A DNA stretch of 64,000 bases from Terriglobia bacterium (GTDB lineage Bacteria; Acidobacteriota; Terriglobia; Terriglobales; Acidobacteriaceae): contig JAIQFP010000004.1 in NCBI GenBank assembly GCA_020073165.1, forward strand, positions 124,001 through 188,000, read 5' to 3'. The notes beneath the pieces are model-generated. The model did not search any database. It was not told where the DNA came from and saw nothing but the letters and a program-made list of their open reading frames with translations. Shown one piece after another: positions 45,234 to 54,739 of this stretch (positions are counted from its first letter, which is position 1; every line of letters begins with the position of its first letter). The translations under genes were made by a program, and so were the position numbers.

Positions 45234-47492
45234 CTACTTTCCGCGGATGACGGTCTTTGCCGAATTCATGTTGTCAAACCGGTCGTAAGCCCGGACCACG
45301 ACCACGTGTTCGAGCTGGCCAGCAGAGTTGTTCGCTGCGCCCCGATAGGCAGAGTCTGCGGGAATGACGGCGCGGAACTCGTAGCTTTCGGTCTTGGAAT
45401 CCGCGATCTGGCCCACCGGTTCGACGAACTGCCAGTCGCTGGCGTCGATGGAATACTCCGCGCGCTTGATGGACGAAAAGCCATCCACGGCACGGAAGTT
45501 GACGTGCATCGTGCCACCTTCCACTGCAGCGGTAAGGCCTTCGATCTGGGGCGGAGTGGTGTCCACCTCGAAGCGCAGGCTCTCTTTCTCCGCGGTCAGG
45601 GCCTGGTCGGGCGAGTGCGAAGGTGCGTCGGAGGCCATTACCTTGATGGTGTAACCACCGTCGGGTAGAAGCGAGGCGTCGAAGGAGTAGAACTTGTCGG
45701 TCAGGTCGTCTTTGAGCAGCAGCCAGCGTGTCTCGCCGTCCCCACGGTAGAAGACCGAGTAGGTCATCTGGTCGTCATTGTCGTCGTGCACGGTCCACTT
45801 GACGCCGATGGAGTCACGATCGCGCACCTGCGGCGGAGGAATGTTGGCCATGGCAGAAGTATCACCACCCACCTGCTTGGGGAGCGCCTGGTAGTGCACA
45901 CCGATCTGCACCGTCACGTCGTCAAAATCCGGAGCCACGTTCTTGGGCAGGTAGTTGAGCAGCACGCTGTCCACGCGGGGAGCCGGATCGCCCACGCGCA
46001 GCACAGCCTTCCACTGGATGAAGCGGGCGGGAGGCACCATGACCTCGGCGCCTTTGAGCAGATCCACTTTCTTCCATGGACTCCAATTGCGGTCGGGATT
46101 ATCCACGTTGCCGCTGCGGGCAGAGAGTTCCACATTGCCGCCCCCTCGGTACTCGGCGCGTCCCCAGCGAGAAAAAATCTTTGCGTCAAAAACGTCGCTC
46201 TCGTAGGTACCTTCGGGCGCGGGAGCGGCGGCCAGCAGAAAGACCTTGCCGAGGTTGCTGGTGGAAGCGTAAAGCCCTCCATTGGGAGCCTTGGCGAAAG
46301 CCGTGACCTGGGTGGCGCTGGCCTTGAGGAGATCGGTGAACGCATCTTCGCCGCTGATGGCAAAAATGTGACCGCGATTGCCGGTACCGGCGAGCAGTTG
46401 TCCACGTGGGTCAAAAGCCAATGCGTAAACCAGGTCTTCGCGGGAACTCCAGATGCTGGTGGGTGAGCCGTCGGGCGCAATGCGGTAGATTTCAGAGCCA
46501 CCCGTCGCGCCTGCTCCCGGGGCGGGGAAACTGCTCATCACCGGCTGCGAAGGCGTGATGTTGGTGATCACGATGCCCCCCTGTGGTCCTGGCGAAGGCG
46601 CGGTCGAAGACGACGGCGGCGGTGGGGCAGGGTACCCGGCGGGAGCGGCGCCGGCGTGCTTCTCTCCCGCACCCGCCGCGTAGATGTTACCGGCTTGGTC
46701 GATGGCGAGGGCGGTGATTTCCTTCTTGGGCGCGCTGTAGAGCACGAAGGCGTCCCCGCCGGGCGAGATCCTGTACACCAGCCCGCTGCCGTCGGAGCCG
46801 GCGATCAGGTTACCCTTGGGATCGAAGGCGAGGACGCGAATGTGGGCTTCGTCACTCTTGAAAAAGACGGAGTGCTCCCCCTTTGGCGTGACCTTGTAAA
46901 TCTCGCCGTGATCTCCGGTGGCGACGTAAAGATTGCCCTCGCTGTCCAGCTCGACATCCCAGATGTACTTGGTGCCGGGATCGAAGTACACCGACGAACT
47001 CCAGGAATCGGCCACCGAACCGGCTTTTGCGTCCGCACCCTTGGGCGCTCCGGCTGAGGCGGCACGATGTTCGAGGCGATAAACCTTGCCGTCGGGGTTG
47101 GTGGCCGCGTAAATCAGGCCGCCGGGGGCGACGACCAGAGCTTGTACCTGCAACTCCTGGGGCTCGAAAATCACGCTGGACTGGCCGTCGGGGGTGATGC
47201 GATACACACGCGCCGGTGCCCCGGTGGCGGCGTAGAGATTGCCAGCCAGGTCGGAGGCGATCGACCAGATGTAGGTGGAAGGAGTCGTGGTGAGGGCCTT
47301 GAAGGCGGGAGCGAGTTCGAGGCCTCCCCTGCTCCGGATGGCCACACCCTGGGCCGTGCCGCGGATGAGGTCGTCAAACTTCGATTGCTCCCAGGTGCGT
47401 GTGCCCTCGCCCAACGCGAACTGCGCGACCAGGAGCACAAAAAGACCAAAGATGATGACGGACAGCTTACACGGACGGATTGGCAAGGTCAT
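45234..47492 (-). CDS. Secreted beta-propeller protein with C-terminal Ig/Fn3-like region
   Basis: 752 residues. A signal peptide (LSVIIFGLFVLLVAQFALG) precedes about 13 YWTD/NHL-like repeats (GNLYAATGA.ARVYRITPDG, GNLYVATGDHGEIYKVTPKG, GNIYAAGAGE and others). A Pro-rich loop (residues about 285-320) splits the propeller. The last 200 residues contain two beta-sandwich repeats (PPQIEGLTAAVEGG...). It is probably surface or periplasmic with a binding role. It is not recognised as an enzyme. It precedes the S55-protein gene's end on the same strand. Confidence 0.7.
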   Translation of the reverse strand: MTLPIRPCKLSVIIFGLFVLLVAQFALGEGTRTWEQSKFDDLIRGTAQGVAIRSRGGLELAPAFKALTTTPSTYIWSIASDLAGNLYAATGAPARVYRITPDGQSSVIFEPQELQVQALVVAPGGLIYAATNPDGKVYRLEHRAASAGAPKGADAKAGSVADSWSSSVYFDPGTKYIWDVELDSEGNLYVATGDHGEIYKVTPKGEHSVFFKSDEAHIRVLAFDPKGNLIAGSDGSGLVYRISPGGDAFVLYSAPKKEITALAIDQAGNIYAAGAGEKHAGAAPAGYPAPPPPSSSTAPSPGPQGGIVITNITPSQPVMSSFPAPGAGATGGSEIYRIAPDGSPTSIWSSREDLVYALAFDPRGQLLAGTGNRGHIFAISGEDAFTDLLKASATQVTAFAKAPNGGLYASTSNLGKVFLLAAAPAPEGTYESDVFDAKIFSRWGRAEYRGGGNVELSARSGNVDNPDRNWSPWKKVDLLKGAEVMVPPARFIQWKAVLRVGDPAPRVDSVLLNYLPKNVAPDFDDVTVQIGVHYQALPKQVGGDTSAMANIPPPQVRDRDSIGVKWTVHDDNDDQMTYSVFYRGDGETRWLLLKDDLTDKFYSFDASLLPDGGYTIKVMASDAPSHSPDQALTAEKESLRFEVDTTPPQIEGLTAAVEGGTMHVNFRAVDGFSSIKRAEYSIDASDWQFVEPVGQIADSKTESYEFRAVIPADSAYRGAANNSAGQLEHVVVVRAYDRFDNMNSAKTVIRGK

Positions 47493-47573
47493 ACCTCATG
47501 CGGATTGATGAGCGGAAGAATCAGGGTAACACGGGCTCGCAGCTCGGACGACCAGTCAGCGACCAGGCGCCGG

Positions 47574-49367
47574 CTACTTGATCGTAATGGTGAGCACCTG
47601 GGCGCCGGAGACCACGTAATCGAGGGGCGCGGTAGCAGCTTCATTGACCGAGGACTCTCCCACCACGACCATCTCCTGGGTGCCTCTCATGCCATCCATG
47701 ACGTTCATGATGGAAAGCGGGAGCGTGGGCATGACCTTGTCAGCCACCCTGACTTCGGGATCAGCTTCCAGCAGGGAAACATAGATGCGGTTGTTGCCGT
47801 GCTGCTTGTTCAGCAAGGCGATGGTGGAGGCCAGGTCCAGCTTGCGGCCAAACATGGGCGCGCCTTGACGGATGCGGTCGAGCGTGTCGCCATCGCTGAC
47901 CAGGATGCGCAACGGCCCTTTGGAGGTGGAAGTCGGAATGTGGATGGGAATCTGCTGCACCATGCCCTCGCCGCGGTAGGGACGAAGCACGGTTTCGATG
48001 GTGATGTCATCCCCGGGGCGGGCCTCGGTCAGGTCGGTGCGTGCAGTCTCCAGACGGGCCCAGCGGCGGTCGTGGACAATGTCGAAATCAAGTTCCACAT
48101 CCCGAACGTCGGGCACGTTGTAGGGATTATCGTAAATGCGGCCAAAGCGATCACCGATGGAGAGCGCGGCCAGAACTGCCGCCGGTTGGCCGCCATCGGC
48201 GGGCGCAAACATGTTGTCCAACGCCAGATCAGGGTAACCATTCACGCTGATGCGCCCGTTCATGCGATAGGTGGTCTCTTCTCCGTACTCATTTATGCCG
48301 TGGAGGGCGTTGAATACGGTGGCCATCATGGCCACGGGGCTGAGGCGGGCGTTGTTGAGCACCTCGTAGTGGAACTGCTTGGTGGTGGCTCCACTGTGGA
48401 GGTTCAGAGTAACGGGTATCATGTCCGGCTTCTTGCCGAACTCGCCCATGATGCCGGTGTGGCGATCCTGCACGAAGGCGCCGACCATCTCGGTGGAATT
48501 CACAATCTTGAATGCGTTCAGCGGCGAAGCCAGAGTAGCGACCACGTCGGCCTTGGTCATGGGAATGTCCACCATGCCAAACTGCAGCAGCGGGTGGCCG
48601 CAAGCCAACAGATGTTGCGCGTCCATATAAGTGACAGTGCAGGTGGCGGCAATATCCATGTCGCCACGCACCAGCACGGCGCTGACCGCGGAGCCGGGCT
48701 CAAGCGGTTCGGGTTGCTTGGCATCGCTGACTGAGCCGACGCCCATCACGGGTACGATGCCGGCTTCGGCAAACTGGGGAGCAAAGCGGCGGACGGCCTC
48801 TTCCGAAAAGCCGCTGAACACCAACGGAGCTTCGATCGGTTTCAGGTAATTGGCAAAGTCTTGGACCGGCAGGCCGGCGACGCCCGGGCCTGAGGTCTTG
48901 CTGGGCGTGGTCACAACGGCTTTGGCTTGACCGGGAGCGGCCACCGGACTGCGATCCATGGCGTTGATCTCGAGCATTTCCGCGATCGGGGTCACGCCAG
49001 CGATGGGTTCCTTGGAAAATTCCCCAATGCGAAAAGCCAGCGCTCCGGCGAGCTTGCCCTCGAGATACACCGGGCTGCCGCTCATGCCGGCGACCACGCC
49101 GGTGTACTCAGCCTTTTCCCCATGCAAGCGAACCAGAATGACGTCTCCCTTGGGCCCATTAACATTTTTCAGGATGCCGAGCACCTCGACGTCCATGGAC
49201 TCAGGTTTGGTCCCCTGGAACACGGTGTAGGCGACGCCCCGCATACCTGCGTGAATCTGGGCGAGGGGGATGGTCTCGATTGGCTGGGGAGTTTCAGCGT
49301 AAATCCCTGGGGAGAATAGAAAGGTGCAGACTACCGCACACGCGAGAACCGCTTGTCTCATGAACAT
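47574..49367 (-). CDS. SpoIVB-type S55 peptidase domain protein, secreted
   Basis: 597 residues: signal peptide (LACAVVCTFLFSPGIYA), then an S55 domain with the AGMSGSPVYLEGKLAGAL serine motif and the preceding GMRGVAYTVFQGT. In Bacillus, SpoIVB activates pro-sigma-K processing; Acidobacteriota homologues are not sporulation proteins. The remaining 350 residues form beta-rich regions (GDMDIAATCTVTYMD, and a region resembling a PDZ-like or adhesion fold). The acid residue and His of the triad cannot be assigned by eye. It is divergent from the VWA gene, with about 140 bases between. Confidence 0.8.
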   Translation of the reverse strand: MFMRQAVLACAVVCTFLFSPGIYAETPQPIETIPLAQIHAGMRGVAYTVFQGTKPESMDVEVLGILKNVNGPKGDVILVRLHGEKAEYTGVVAGMSGSPVYLEGKLAGALAFRIGEFSKEPIAGVTPIAEMLEINAMDRSPVAAPGQAKAVVTTPSKTSGPGVAGLPVQDFANYLKPIEAPLVFSGFSEEAVRRFAPQFAEAGIVPVMGVGSVSDAKQPEPLEPGSAVSAVLVRGDMDIAATCTVTYMDAQHLLACGHPLLQFGMVDIPMTKADVVATLASPLNAFKIVNSTEMVGAFVQDRHTGIMGEFGKKPDMIPVTLNLHSGATTKQFHYEVLNNARLSPVAMMATVFNALHGINEYGEETTYRMNGRISVNGYPDLALDNMFAPADGGQPAAVLAALSIGDRFGRIYDNPYNVPDVRDVELDFDIVHDRRWARLETARTDLTEARPGDDITIETVLRPYRGEGMVQQIPIHIPTSTSKGPLRILVSDGDTLDRIRQGAPMFGRKLDLASTIALLNKQHGNNRIYVSLLEADPEVRVADKVMPTLPLSIMNVMDGMRGTQEMVVVGESSVNEAATAPLDYVVSGAQVLTITIK

Positions 49368-49509
49368 TGCCCCGGAGGACCGCCATCGGGTCCACCAAAA
49401 TTTCCTGAACTCCGCGTTGCGCTTTGCTGGGCAGGAGGAGGGTCAAGCAAAACATCCCAATCGCGAAGCCGTGCGTCTATACTAGCATAGGGTTCTGCGA
49501 AGAGGTTCC

Positions 49510-50724
49510 ATGTTTTCCCATCATTTTCCGCAACTAGGCTCACGGCTGCGCCAGCGTTTGGGCGCAATCACTTTGCTGGCGCTGGCCTTGGAAGTGCTTG
49601 TCTGGCAGGCGGTTCCGCTGCGGGCGCAGGACCAGTCGGCGCCCGCGCCATCCAGTCCACAGAAGCAGGAAGTGCCACCGGAGGCGGGTGGTCCACAAAG
49701 CGATGTCGGGCCGATGGCGATTCCGAAGAAGACGGAAGAGCCGCCCCCGCCCCCGCCGGAACGTCCCAAGAAGATCGAAAACATGCCGGATTATTCCATC
49801 CGGGTGGACGTGCCCCTGGTGAACGTGGACGTGCTGGTCACGACCAAGGATGGACAGTTCATCCCCAATTTGAGGAAAGATAATTTCCGCGTCACAGAAG
49901 ATGGCGTGCCGCAGACAGTGACCAACTTCGACGTGTCACAAGCGCCAATCACCGCCGTGCTGCTGGTGGAATTTACCGCCGGCGATTACTACTTCTTCGA
50001 TGACCTTCTCACTGGCGCCTACGCGTTCGCCAACAGTCTGAAGAAGGATGACTGGGTGGCAGTGACGTATTACGACATCAAGCCCCACATCCTCACCGAT
50101 TTTACGCAAGACAAAGGCGAGATCCAGGGCGCGCTAGGACAGTTGCGAGTTCCAGGCTTCTCCGAGAGTAATCTATTCGACGCTTTGTATGACACCCTTG
50201 ACCGACTGGACCGCATCCAGGGCCGCAAGTATGTCATCTTGGTGACCACGGGAGTGGACACCTTCAGCAAGATCAATCTCGATCAGATCATGAAGAAGAT
50301 CAAGATCACAAAGGATGTGACCATCTTCCCCGTGAGCGTGGGTTTTGCCGTGCGGACCTACTGCGAAATGCATAATTGTGGATACACGCACGGCATCGGG
50401 ATTCCAGTGACTAACATGGATTACCTGCAGGCCGACAATGAGATGAACACCTTTGCCCGCATGACCGGGGGGCGCGCGTACTTCCCGCGGTTCAAAGCGG
50501 AATTTCACGGGATCTTCCAAGACATCGTGGGTGACATCCGCAACCAATACAACCTGGCCTACCATCCCACCAACCCCAAGTTGGATGGCACCTATCGCAA
50601 GCTGAAAGTGGAAGTGGTGGCGCCCGATGGGGGGGCGCTAAAGGTGAGGGACCAGCACGGCAAGGATGTGAAGTACCAGGTCATCGCGCGCGAGGGATAC
50701 ACGGCGAAGCATACGGTGGAGTGA
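49510..50724 (+). CDS. VWFA-related acidobacterial protein
   Basis: 404 residues. An N-terminal signal peptide (ITLLALALEVLVWQAVPLRAQ) and a long Pro/Glu linker lead to the domain. It begins YSIRVDVPLVNVDVLVTTKDGQFIPNLRKDNF and continues TAVLLVEFTAGDYYFFDD, which is the position of the VWA MIDAS (DxSxS, here degenerate: EFTAG). It ends with RNQYNLAYHP. This arrangement defines the large VWFA-related family described for Acidobacteria. TATACT at 49478-49483 may be its -10 box, and GAGG lies before the ATG at 49510. Probably exported; function unknown. Confidence 0.88.
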   Translation: MFSHHFPQLGSRLRQRLGAITLLALALEVLVWQAVPLRAQDQSAPAPSSPQKQEVPPEAGGPQSDVGPMAIPKKTEEPPPPPPERPKKIENMPDYSIRVDVPLVNVDVLVTTKDGQFIPNLRKDNFRVTEDGVPQTVTNFDVSQAPITAVLLVEFTAGDYYFFDDLLTGAYAFANSLKKDDWVAVTYYDIKPHILTDFTQDKGEIQGALGQLRVPGFSESNLFDALYDTLDRLDRIQGRKYVILVTTGVDTFSKINLDQIMKKIKITKDVTIFPVSVGFAVRTYCEMHNCGYTHGIGIPVTNMDYLQADNEMNTFARMTGGRAYFPRFKAEFHGIFQDIVGDIRNQYNLAYHPTNPKLDGTYRKLKVEVVAPDGGALKVRDQHGKDVKYQVIAREGYTAKHTVE

Positions 50725-50884
50725 GTACCGAGTTGCGAGTACGGGGTGAACATCCCGCGACATTCCGTCCCCCTGAAAAGTCTTGAAGCAGCAACCCGGA
50801 GCGGGTATCTCGAGGTTGGCGTATCGCACGCCTTCGCTCGCTACTAGGTGCTCGGTACTGCCTGCTGGTATTCTGCTTCCGCCC

Positions 50885-51619
50885 ATGCACCACCCTATCC
50901 TAGTCAGCATTTTGCTGGGGTTGACCGCGGCCGCCGCCAATGTCTTCGGCGGGGCCATCATCGTCCAAAGGCGTTGGGAACGCGCCTACCTGAACTACTT
51001 CGTCGCCTTGGGCGCGGGCTTTATGCTGGCCACGGCGCTGGTGGAGATGGTGCCCGCCAGCCTGAGCCTGCGCGGCAGCGGGGCGGGATTCCTGGTGCTG
51101 CTGGGATACCTGATCATCCATTTCTTCGAGCACACCGTCACGCCCCACTTTCATTTTGGAGAGGAAACCCACGAGGACGAGTTCGTGCAGTCGCACAAGG
51201 GCTACTCGGTCTTGATGGGACTGGTGATCCACACGTTTTTCGACGGGATCGCCATCGCGTCCGGCTTCATCGTGTCGGACTGGCTGGGATGGATCATTTT
51301 CACCGCGGTGTTCCTGCACAAGATTCCGGAGGGATTCACCGTGGCCTCGGTGATGCTGGCCAGCGGGCGGAGTCGTGGAATCGCCTGGGGTTCCTCCATC
51401 ATCTTGGGTGCTGCGACTTTGGCGGGCGTGCTGGTGATGGCAGCTTTGCGGCATGAGGTCGCGTTTGGGCTGCCATTGTCAGCAGGTGTGACGATCTACG
51501 TGGCGGCTTCGGACCTCATACCGGAAGTGAACAAAGAACCAGGCGTGAAGATGGCTTTGCTGGTTTTTGTGGGTGTGGCGTTTCTATTTGTGCTGGACCG
51601 TTTTTTTCACCTTCACTAA
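50885..51619 (+). CDS. ZIP family metal transporter
   Basis: 244 residues, about eight membrane helices. Two metal-site helices are visible: VIHTFFDGIAIASGF (HxxxDG) and VFLHKIPEGFTVASVM (HKxPEG), the classical ZIP signatures. A His-rich loop (PHFHFGEETHEDE) lies between helices 3 and 4. It imports a divalent cation such as zinc or iron. The ATG at 50885 is followed directly by the first helix; the frame continues upstream through repeat DNA. No ribosome-binding site stands out. Confidence 0.92.
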   Translation: MHHPILVSILLGLTAAAANVFGGAIIVQRRWERAYLNYFVALGAGFMLATALVEMVPASLSLRGSGAGFLVLLGYLIIHFFEHTVTPHFHFGEETHEDEFVQSHKGYSVLMGLVIHTFFDGIAIASGFIVSDWLGWIIFTAVFLHKIPEGFTVASVMLASGRSRGIAWGSSIILGAATLAGVLVMAALRHEVAFGLPLSAGVTIYVAASDLIPEVNKEPGVKMALLVFVGVAFLFVLDRFFHLH

Positions 51620-51620
51620 T

Positions 51621-52105
51621 CAGTTCTCAGCTCTCAGTTCCCGGTTCTCAGTTCACGCTGCGGGTTTGATGGAGGCGGCCAGGCCGTTCAGGATCTTGCC
51701 TAACTCCGCTGCTTTATCCAGCAATCTCTCCGCTTGTTCGGCGCTGATGTAATTGAGATTCTTGGCGATAAGCAGTTCGGTTTCGACCTCCACCAGCGAT
51801 CCGCGGGCACGCCCCAGAAAGAAATGAAACTCCTGGGGAGAGTAGCGGGCCTGCCCTTCAGCGATGTTGGTTGGAACGAACACAGCTGCTTTTCTCAGTT
51901 GGCCGGCGAGGGCGTAGACCTCGTCGCGTGGGAAGGTCTTGGTTGCGGTGTAAACATGCATCACGAAATCCATGGCCTTCTGCCATGCAATCAATTCTCG
52001 GTAAGACTGTCCCATGATTCCCTCCAGGCACAATGCTGGCAGTGTGTTTTCCACAAAGCTGTGACGTCTGAACACTGAGAACAGGGAACTGAGAAGCGAG
52101 AACTG
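51621..52105. repeat. 33-bp imperfect inverted repeats flanking the four-helix-bundle gene
   Basis: Left arm 51621-51653 and right arm 52073-52105 match as reverse complements at 28 of 33 positions. Each is built from CAGTTCTC-like units, and the gene's stop lies at the inner edge of the left arm. A similar single unit occurs near 16176-16194. The pair bounds a 485-base unit with one gene. Confidence 0.75.
51653..52015 (-). CDS. Four-helix-bundle protein (S23/IVP-like family)
   Basis: 120 residues. The first helix YRELIAWQKAMDFVMHVYTAT, the loop after ALAGQLRKAAVFVPTNIAEGQ and the SPQEFHFFLGRARGSLVEVETELLIAKNL helix match the four-helix-bundle family first found in 23S rRNA intervening sequences and later as accessory proteins of diversity-generating elements. 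GGAGG lies eight bases before the ATG at 52015, so I reject the longer frame to 52075. No reverse transcriptase is nearby. It sits inside a pair of inverted repeats. Confidence 0.85.
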   Translation of the reverse strand: MGQSYRELIAWQKAMDFVMHVYTATKTFPRDEVYALAGQLRKAAVFVPTNIAEGQARYSPQEFHFFLGRARGSLVEVETELLIAKNLNYISAEQAERLLDKAAELGKILNGLAASIKPAA

Positions 52106-52109
52106 GGGT

Positions 52110-53195
52110 TTAACCCGAATGGCGAATGTGCATCACATCACCGTCCTGGACAATGTAGTCTTTGCCTTCCAAACGCAGTGTGCCCTTGGCGCGGGCGTTG
52201 GCTTCGGACCCGGCGTCGAGCAGTTGGTCCCAGCGGATGGTTTCGGCGCGGATGAAGTGCTTCTCCAGGTCGGAGTGGATGGCGCCGGCGGCTTCGACCG
52301 CGCGCGTGTGGATGGGAATCGTCCAGGCACGGCATTCATCTTCACCGGCCGTGAAAAAGGAAATCAGACCCATTAAGTGGTAGGTCGTACGGATCAGGCG
52401 CACCAGGCCGCTCTCTTTCAGACCATAGCTGGCGAGGAATTCAGCGGCGTCCGAGTCGCTCATTTCGGCGAGTTCGGCTTCCACCTTGCCGCAAATAGTG
52501 GCAGCCGCGGCGTTGGGACGAGAGGCCGCGTCGTTAAGTTTGTACTTGCCGACTGCCTCTTCGAGCTCCTTGCCAAGTTCTGTGCTCTCGCTGACGTTCA
52601 GCACGTAGAGGATGGGCTTTTCACTGAGAAACATGAAGCCCCGCAGGCGCTTCTTGTCCTCAGGAGTCATTTCCATTTCGCGCAGCGGGCGCTCTGATCC
52701 GAGATGCGTGTTGGCGCGCTTGAGCAGGTCGAACTCTTTCTCGAGTTCTGCGGTCTTCATCTTCTTGAGATCTTTTTCCACGCGCTCCAGGCGTTTTTCG
52801 ATCTGGCCGAGGTCGCTGACCATGAGGTCGAACTCAACATTCTTGATATCGCGCAAAGGATCGATGGGGCCCACGTGAGGAATGGAGGGATCGTCGAAGG
52901 TACGCACCACGTGAGCGAGGGCATCCACGTTGCGCAGGTGGCCGATGTAGGCGGTTTCCTTGAGCGCCTCCTGGCCGATGGCGCCCACATCCACGTATTC
53001 CACGGAAGCGTGCGTGAGTTTTTTGGGATTGTAGAGAGCGGCCAAGCGGTCCAGGCGGTTATCGGGCACCTTGGCGACGCCGATGTGGGCCTCGCGCGGG
53101 TTGGAATAGGCCGCATCGGAAAGATGCGCCTTGGTCAGGATGCGAAACAGGGATGTCTTGCCTACCTGGGGCAGGCCGATGATGCCGGTTTTCAT
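52110..53195 (-). CDS. ychF: Ribosome-binding GTPase/ATPase YchF
   Basis: 361 residues. GLPQVGKTSLF is the P-loop, with the YVDVGAIG switch II and NVSES in place of NKxD, which gives Obg-family YchF its ATP preference. The central coiled coil (IEKRLERVEKDLKKMK) and the C-terminal TGS domain (RAWTIPIHTRAVEAAGAIHSDLEKHFIRAE, GTLRLEGKDYIVQDGDVMHIRH) are complete. Such proteins are universal and linked to ribosome and redox stress. ATG at 53195. Confidence 0.95.
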   Translation of the reverse strand: MKTGIIGLPQVGKTSLFRILTKAHLSDAAYSNPREAHIGVAKVPDNRLDRLAALYNPKKLTHASVEYVDVGAIGQEALKETAYIGHLRNVDALAHVVRTFDDPSIPHVGPIDPLRDIKNVEFDLMVSDLGQIEKRLERVEKDLKKMKTAELEKEFDLLKRANTHLGSERPLREMEMTPEDKKRLRGFMFLSEKPILYVLNVSESTELGKELEEAVGKYKLNDAASRPNAAAATICGKVEAELAEMSDSDAAEFLASYGLKESGLVRLIRTTYHLMGLISFFTAGEDECRAWTIPIHTRAVEAAGAIHSDLEKHFIRAETIRWDQLLDAGSEANARAKGTLRLEGKDYIVQDGDVMHIRHSG

Positions 53196-53296
53196 AAGAA
53201 AGCTGCTAGCTACTGGCTCCTAGCGATATAAGGACAATCAAAGATGATAACAGGCGGAGTGGGGCACGACCGGCTCGTGATATTCTCAGCACCGCA

Positions 53297-54175
53297 GTGC
53301 TGTCTGGCATCTTGAAATCCCGCCTCGTTCCGCGACCGCTCCGCATCGTTCTCCTGCTGGGTCTTCTGACTGCGTGTGCCGCCGCCCAGGCTCAGTTTCG
53401 GGTGTTGGACCGCCAAGTGATCGAAGCGCGGCTGGAGGGCTTCTCCAGGAAGAATGACAAGCGGGAAGCGATCCTCAAGCAGATGTTCGTGCAGTCCGGC
53501 TGCAAGGACGACAAGCTGTCGGAGGAAACCGTGAGTACGAAGCTCCCGCCGAACCTGATTTGCGTTTTGCCGGGAGAGACGGACGAAATCATTCTGGTGG
53601 GTGCGCACTCCGACCATGTCGAGGCCGGAGACGGCGTGGTGGACAACTGGAGTGGAGCGTCCCTGCTGCCCAGCTTGTACTACAGCTTAAGCGCGGTCTC
53701 GCGGCGGCATACATTTGTGTTTGTCGGTTTCACTGCGGAGGAGAAGGGAATGCTCGGATCGGATTTCTATGCCGGCAGGCTCAGTCCGGAGCAACGTGCC
53801 AGGATCAAGGCGATGATCAACATGGACACGCTGGGGCTGGGTCCCACAGAAGTCTGGGCAACGCATGCTGACAGGAGTCTGCTGAATGCGCTGGACAACC
53901 TGGCGCATGCCATGAAGCTGCCGGTTTCTGTCATGAACGTGGACCAGGTGGGCTCCAGTGACTCCGAATCCTTTGCCAAATACAAAATTCCCCGGATCAC
54001 GATTCATAGCGTCACGCAGGAGACCTGGCCCATTCTGCACTCCACCAAGGACAAGCTGGACGAGATAAAGATGGATGATTACTACGCGAGCTACCGTCTG
54101 ATGGCGGGGTATCTGGCGTTTCTGGACACTGATCTGGGACAGACCGCAACGCCGCAGGAGAAGTCGAGCCACTAG
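53297..54175 (+). CDS. M28 family zinc peptidase, secreted
   Basis: 292 residues. A signal peptide (RIVLLLGLLTACAAAQA) precedes an M28 domain with the two-zinc ligands in order: His in VGAHSDHVE, bridging Asp in VVDNWSGASLL, catalytic Glu in FVGFTAEEKG, Asp in NMDTLG, and a late His in ITIHSVTQET. The domain is short but complete. The start is GTG 53297. It should cleave periplasmic peptides as an aminopeptidase. Convergent with the DUF4149 gene. Confidence 0.88.
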   Translation: MLSGILKSRLVPRPLRIVLLLGLLTACAAAQAQFRVLDRQVIEARLEGFSRKNDKREAILKQMFVQSGCKDDKLSEETVSTKLPPNLICVLPGETDEIILVGAHSDHVEAGDGVVDNWSGASLLPSLYYSLSAVSRRHTFVFVGFTAEEKGMLGSDFYAGRLSPEQRARIKAMINMDTLGLGPTEVWATHADRSLLNALDNLAHAMKLPVSVMNVDQVGSSDSESFAKYKIPRITIHSVTQETWPILHSTKDKLDEIKMDDYYASYRLMAGYLAFLDTDLGQTATPQEKSSH

Positions 54176-54200
54176 GTTTGCGAGGCCGACATCCAAGAGG

Positions 54201-54214
54201 CCGGCGGACGCCGG
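54201..54214. repeat. CCGGCG-GA-CGCCGG hairpin with GCTAC tail
   Basis: Six perfect pairs followed by AGCTACG. It lies between the convergent M28 and DUF4149 genes. It is a short member of the GCTAC-tailed family. Confidence 0.55.
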
Positions 54215-54216
54215 AG

Positions 54217-54696
54217 CTACGTCTTCAAGGCCTGTGCCGTCAGGTACACCAAAGCCAATCCCAGGAAAAATACGCCGCCCTCCAACCGGGTGGACCAAAC
54301 GTGCAGCGCGTCGAACTGCACGCGGGCGGGATCGTTGAGGGCAATAGTGTCGATCTCACCCATGGAGGCGCGGAGCGTTGCCATCTTCGGCGAAATGCCG
54401 AACTGCGAGATTAGAGTCAGCGCCAGCATGATGTAGAGCAGAACGTGCCGACCGGCGAATGGATGCAACGAACCGGAAGTGACCCGGGCGTAGATCATCG
54501 AGCAAACCAGGAATACGAGGCCGGAGACAATGCCCATCCAGTGCAACGCGGTGAGCGAGCGGCTGACCACGTTTCCCGCCAGGTGACGCGTGGGCAGCAC
54601 CGTGAAGACCGTGGGCGCGAGTACAAACGAGAAGAAGATCAGCCCGCCCAGCCAGACCACCAGCGACAGCAGCATCAGATAGCGCAGGAATGACAT
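54217..54696 (-). CDS. DUF4149-like membrane protein
   Basis: 159 residues with four membrane helices, starting LRYLMLLSLVVWLGGLIFFSFVLAPTVF, which is the DUF4149 signature (WxGGxxFFxxxxAP), and ALHWMGIVSGLVFLVCS. The function is not known. I prefer the ATG at 54696; TTG 54714 is in frame. The M48 gene begins 44 bases from the start, same strand, upstream. Confidence 0.8.
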   Translation of the reverse strand: MSFLRYLMLLSLVVWLGGLIFFSFVLAPTVFTVLPTRHLAGNVVSRSLTALHWMGIVSGLVFLVCSMIYARVTSGSLHPFAGRHVLLYIMLALTLISQFGISPKMATLRASMGEIDTIALNDPARVQFDALHVWSTRLEGGVFFLGLALVYLTAQALKT

Positions 54697-54739
54697 AGTG
54701 TGCTCAGGCTCCAAACTTGTAGAACGGTTTCTCCAACAC

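Noticed and set aside
47067-48734. 555-codon open frame antisense to the propeller and S55 genes
   Set aside because: It spans two genes and their gap and has no ribosome-binding site or domain.
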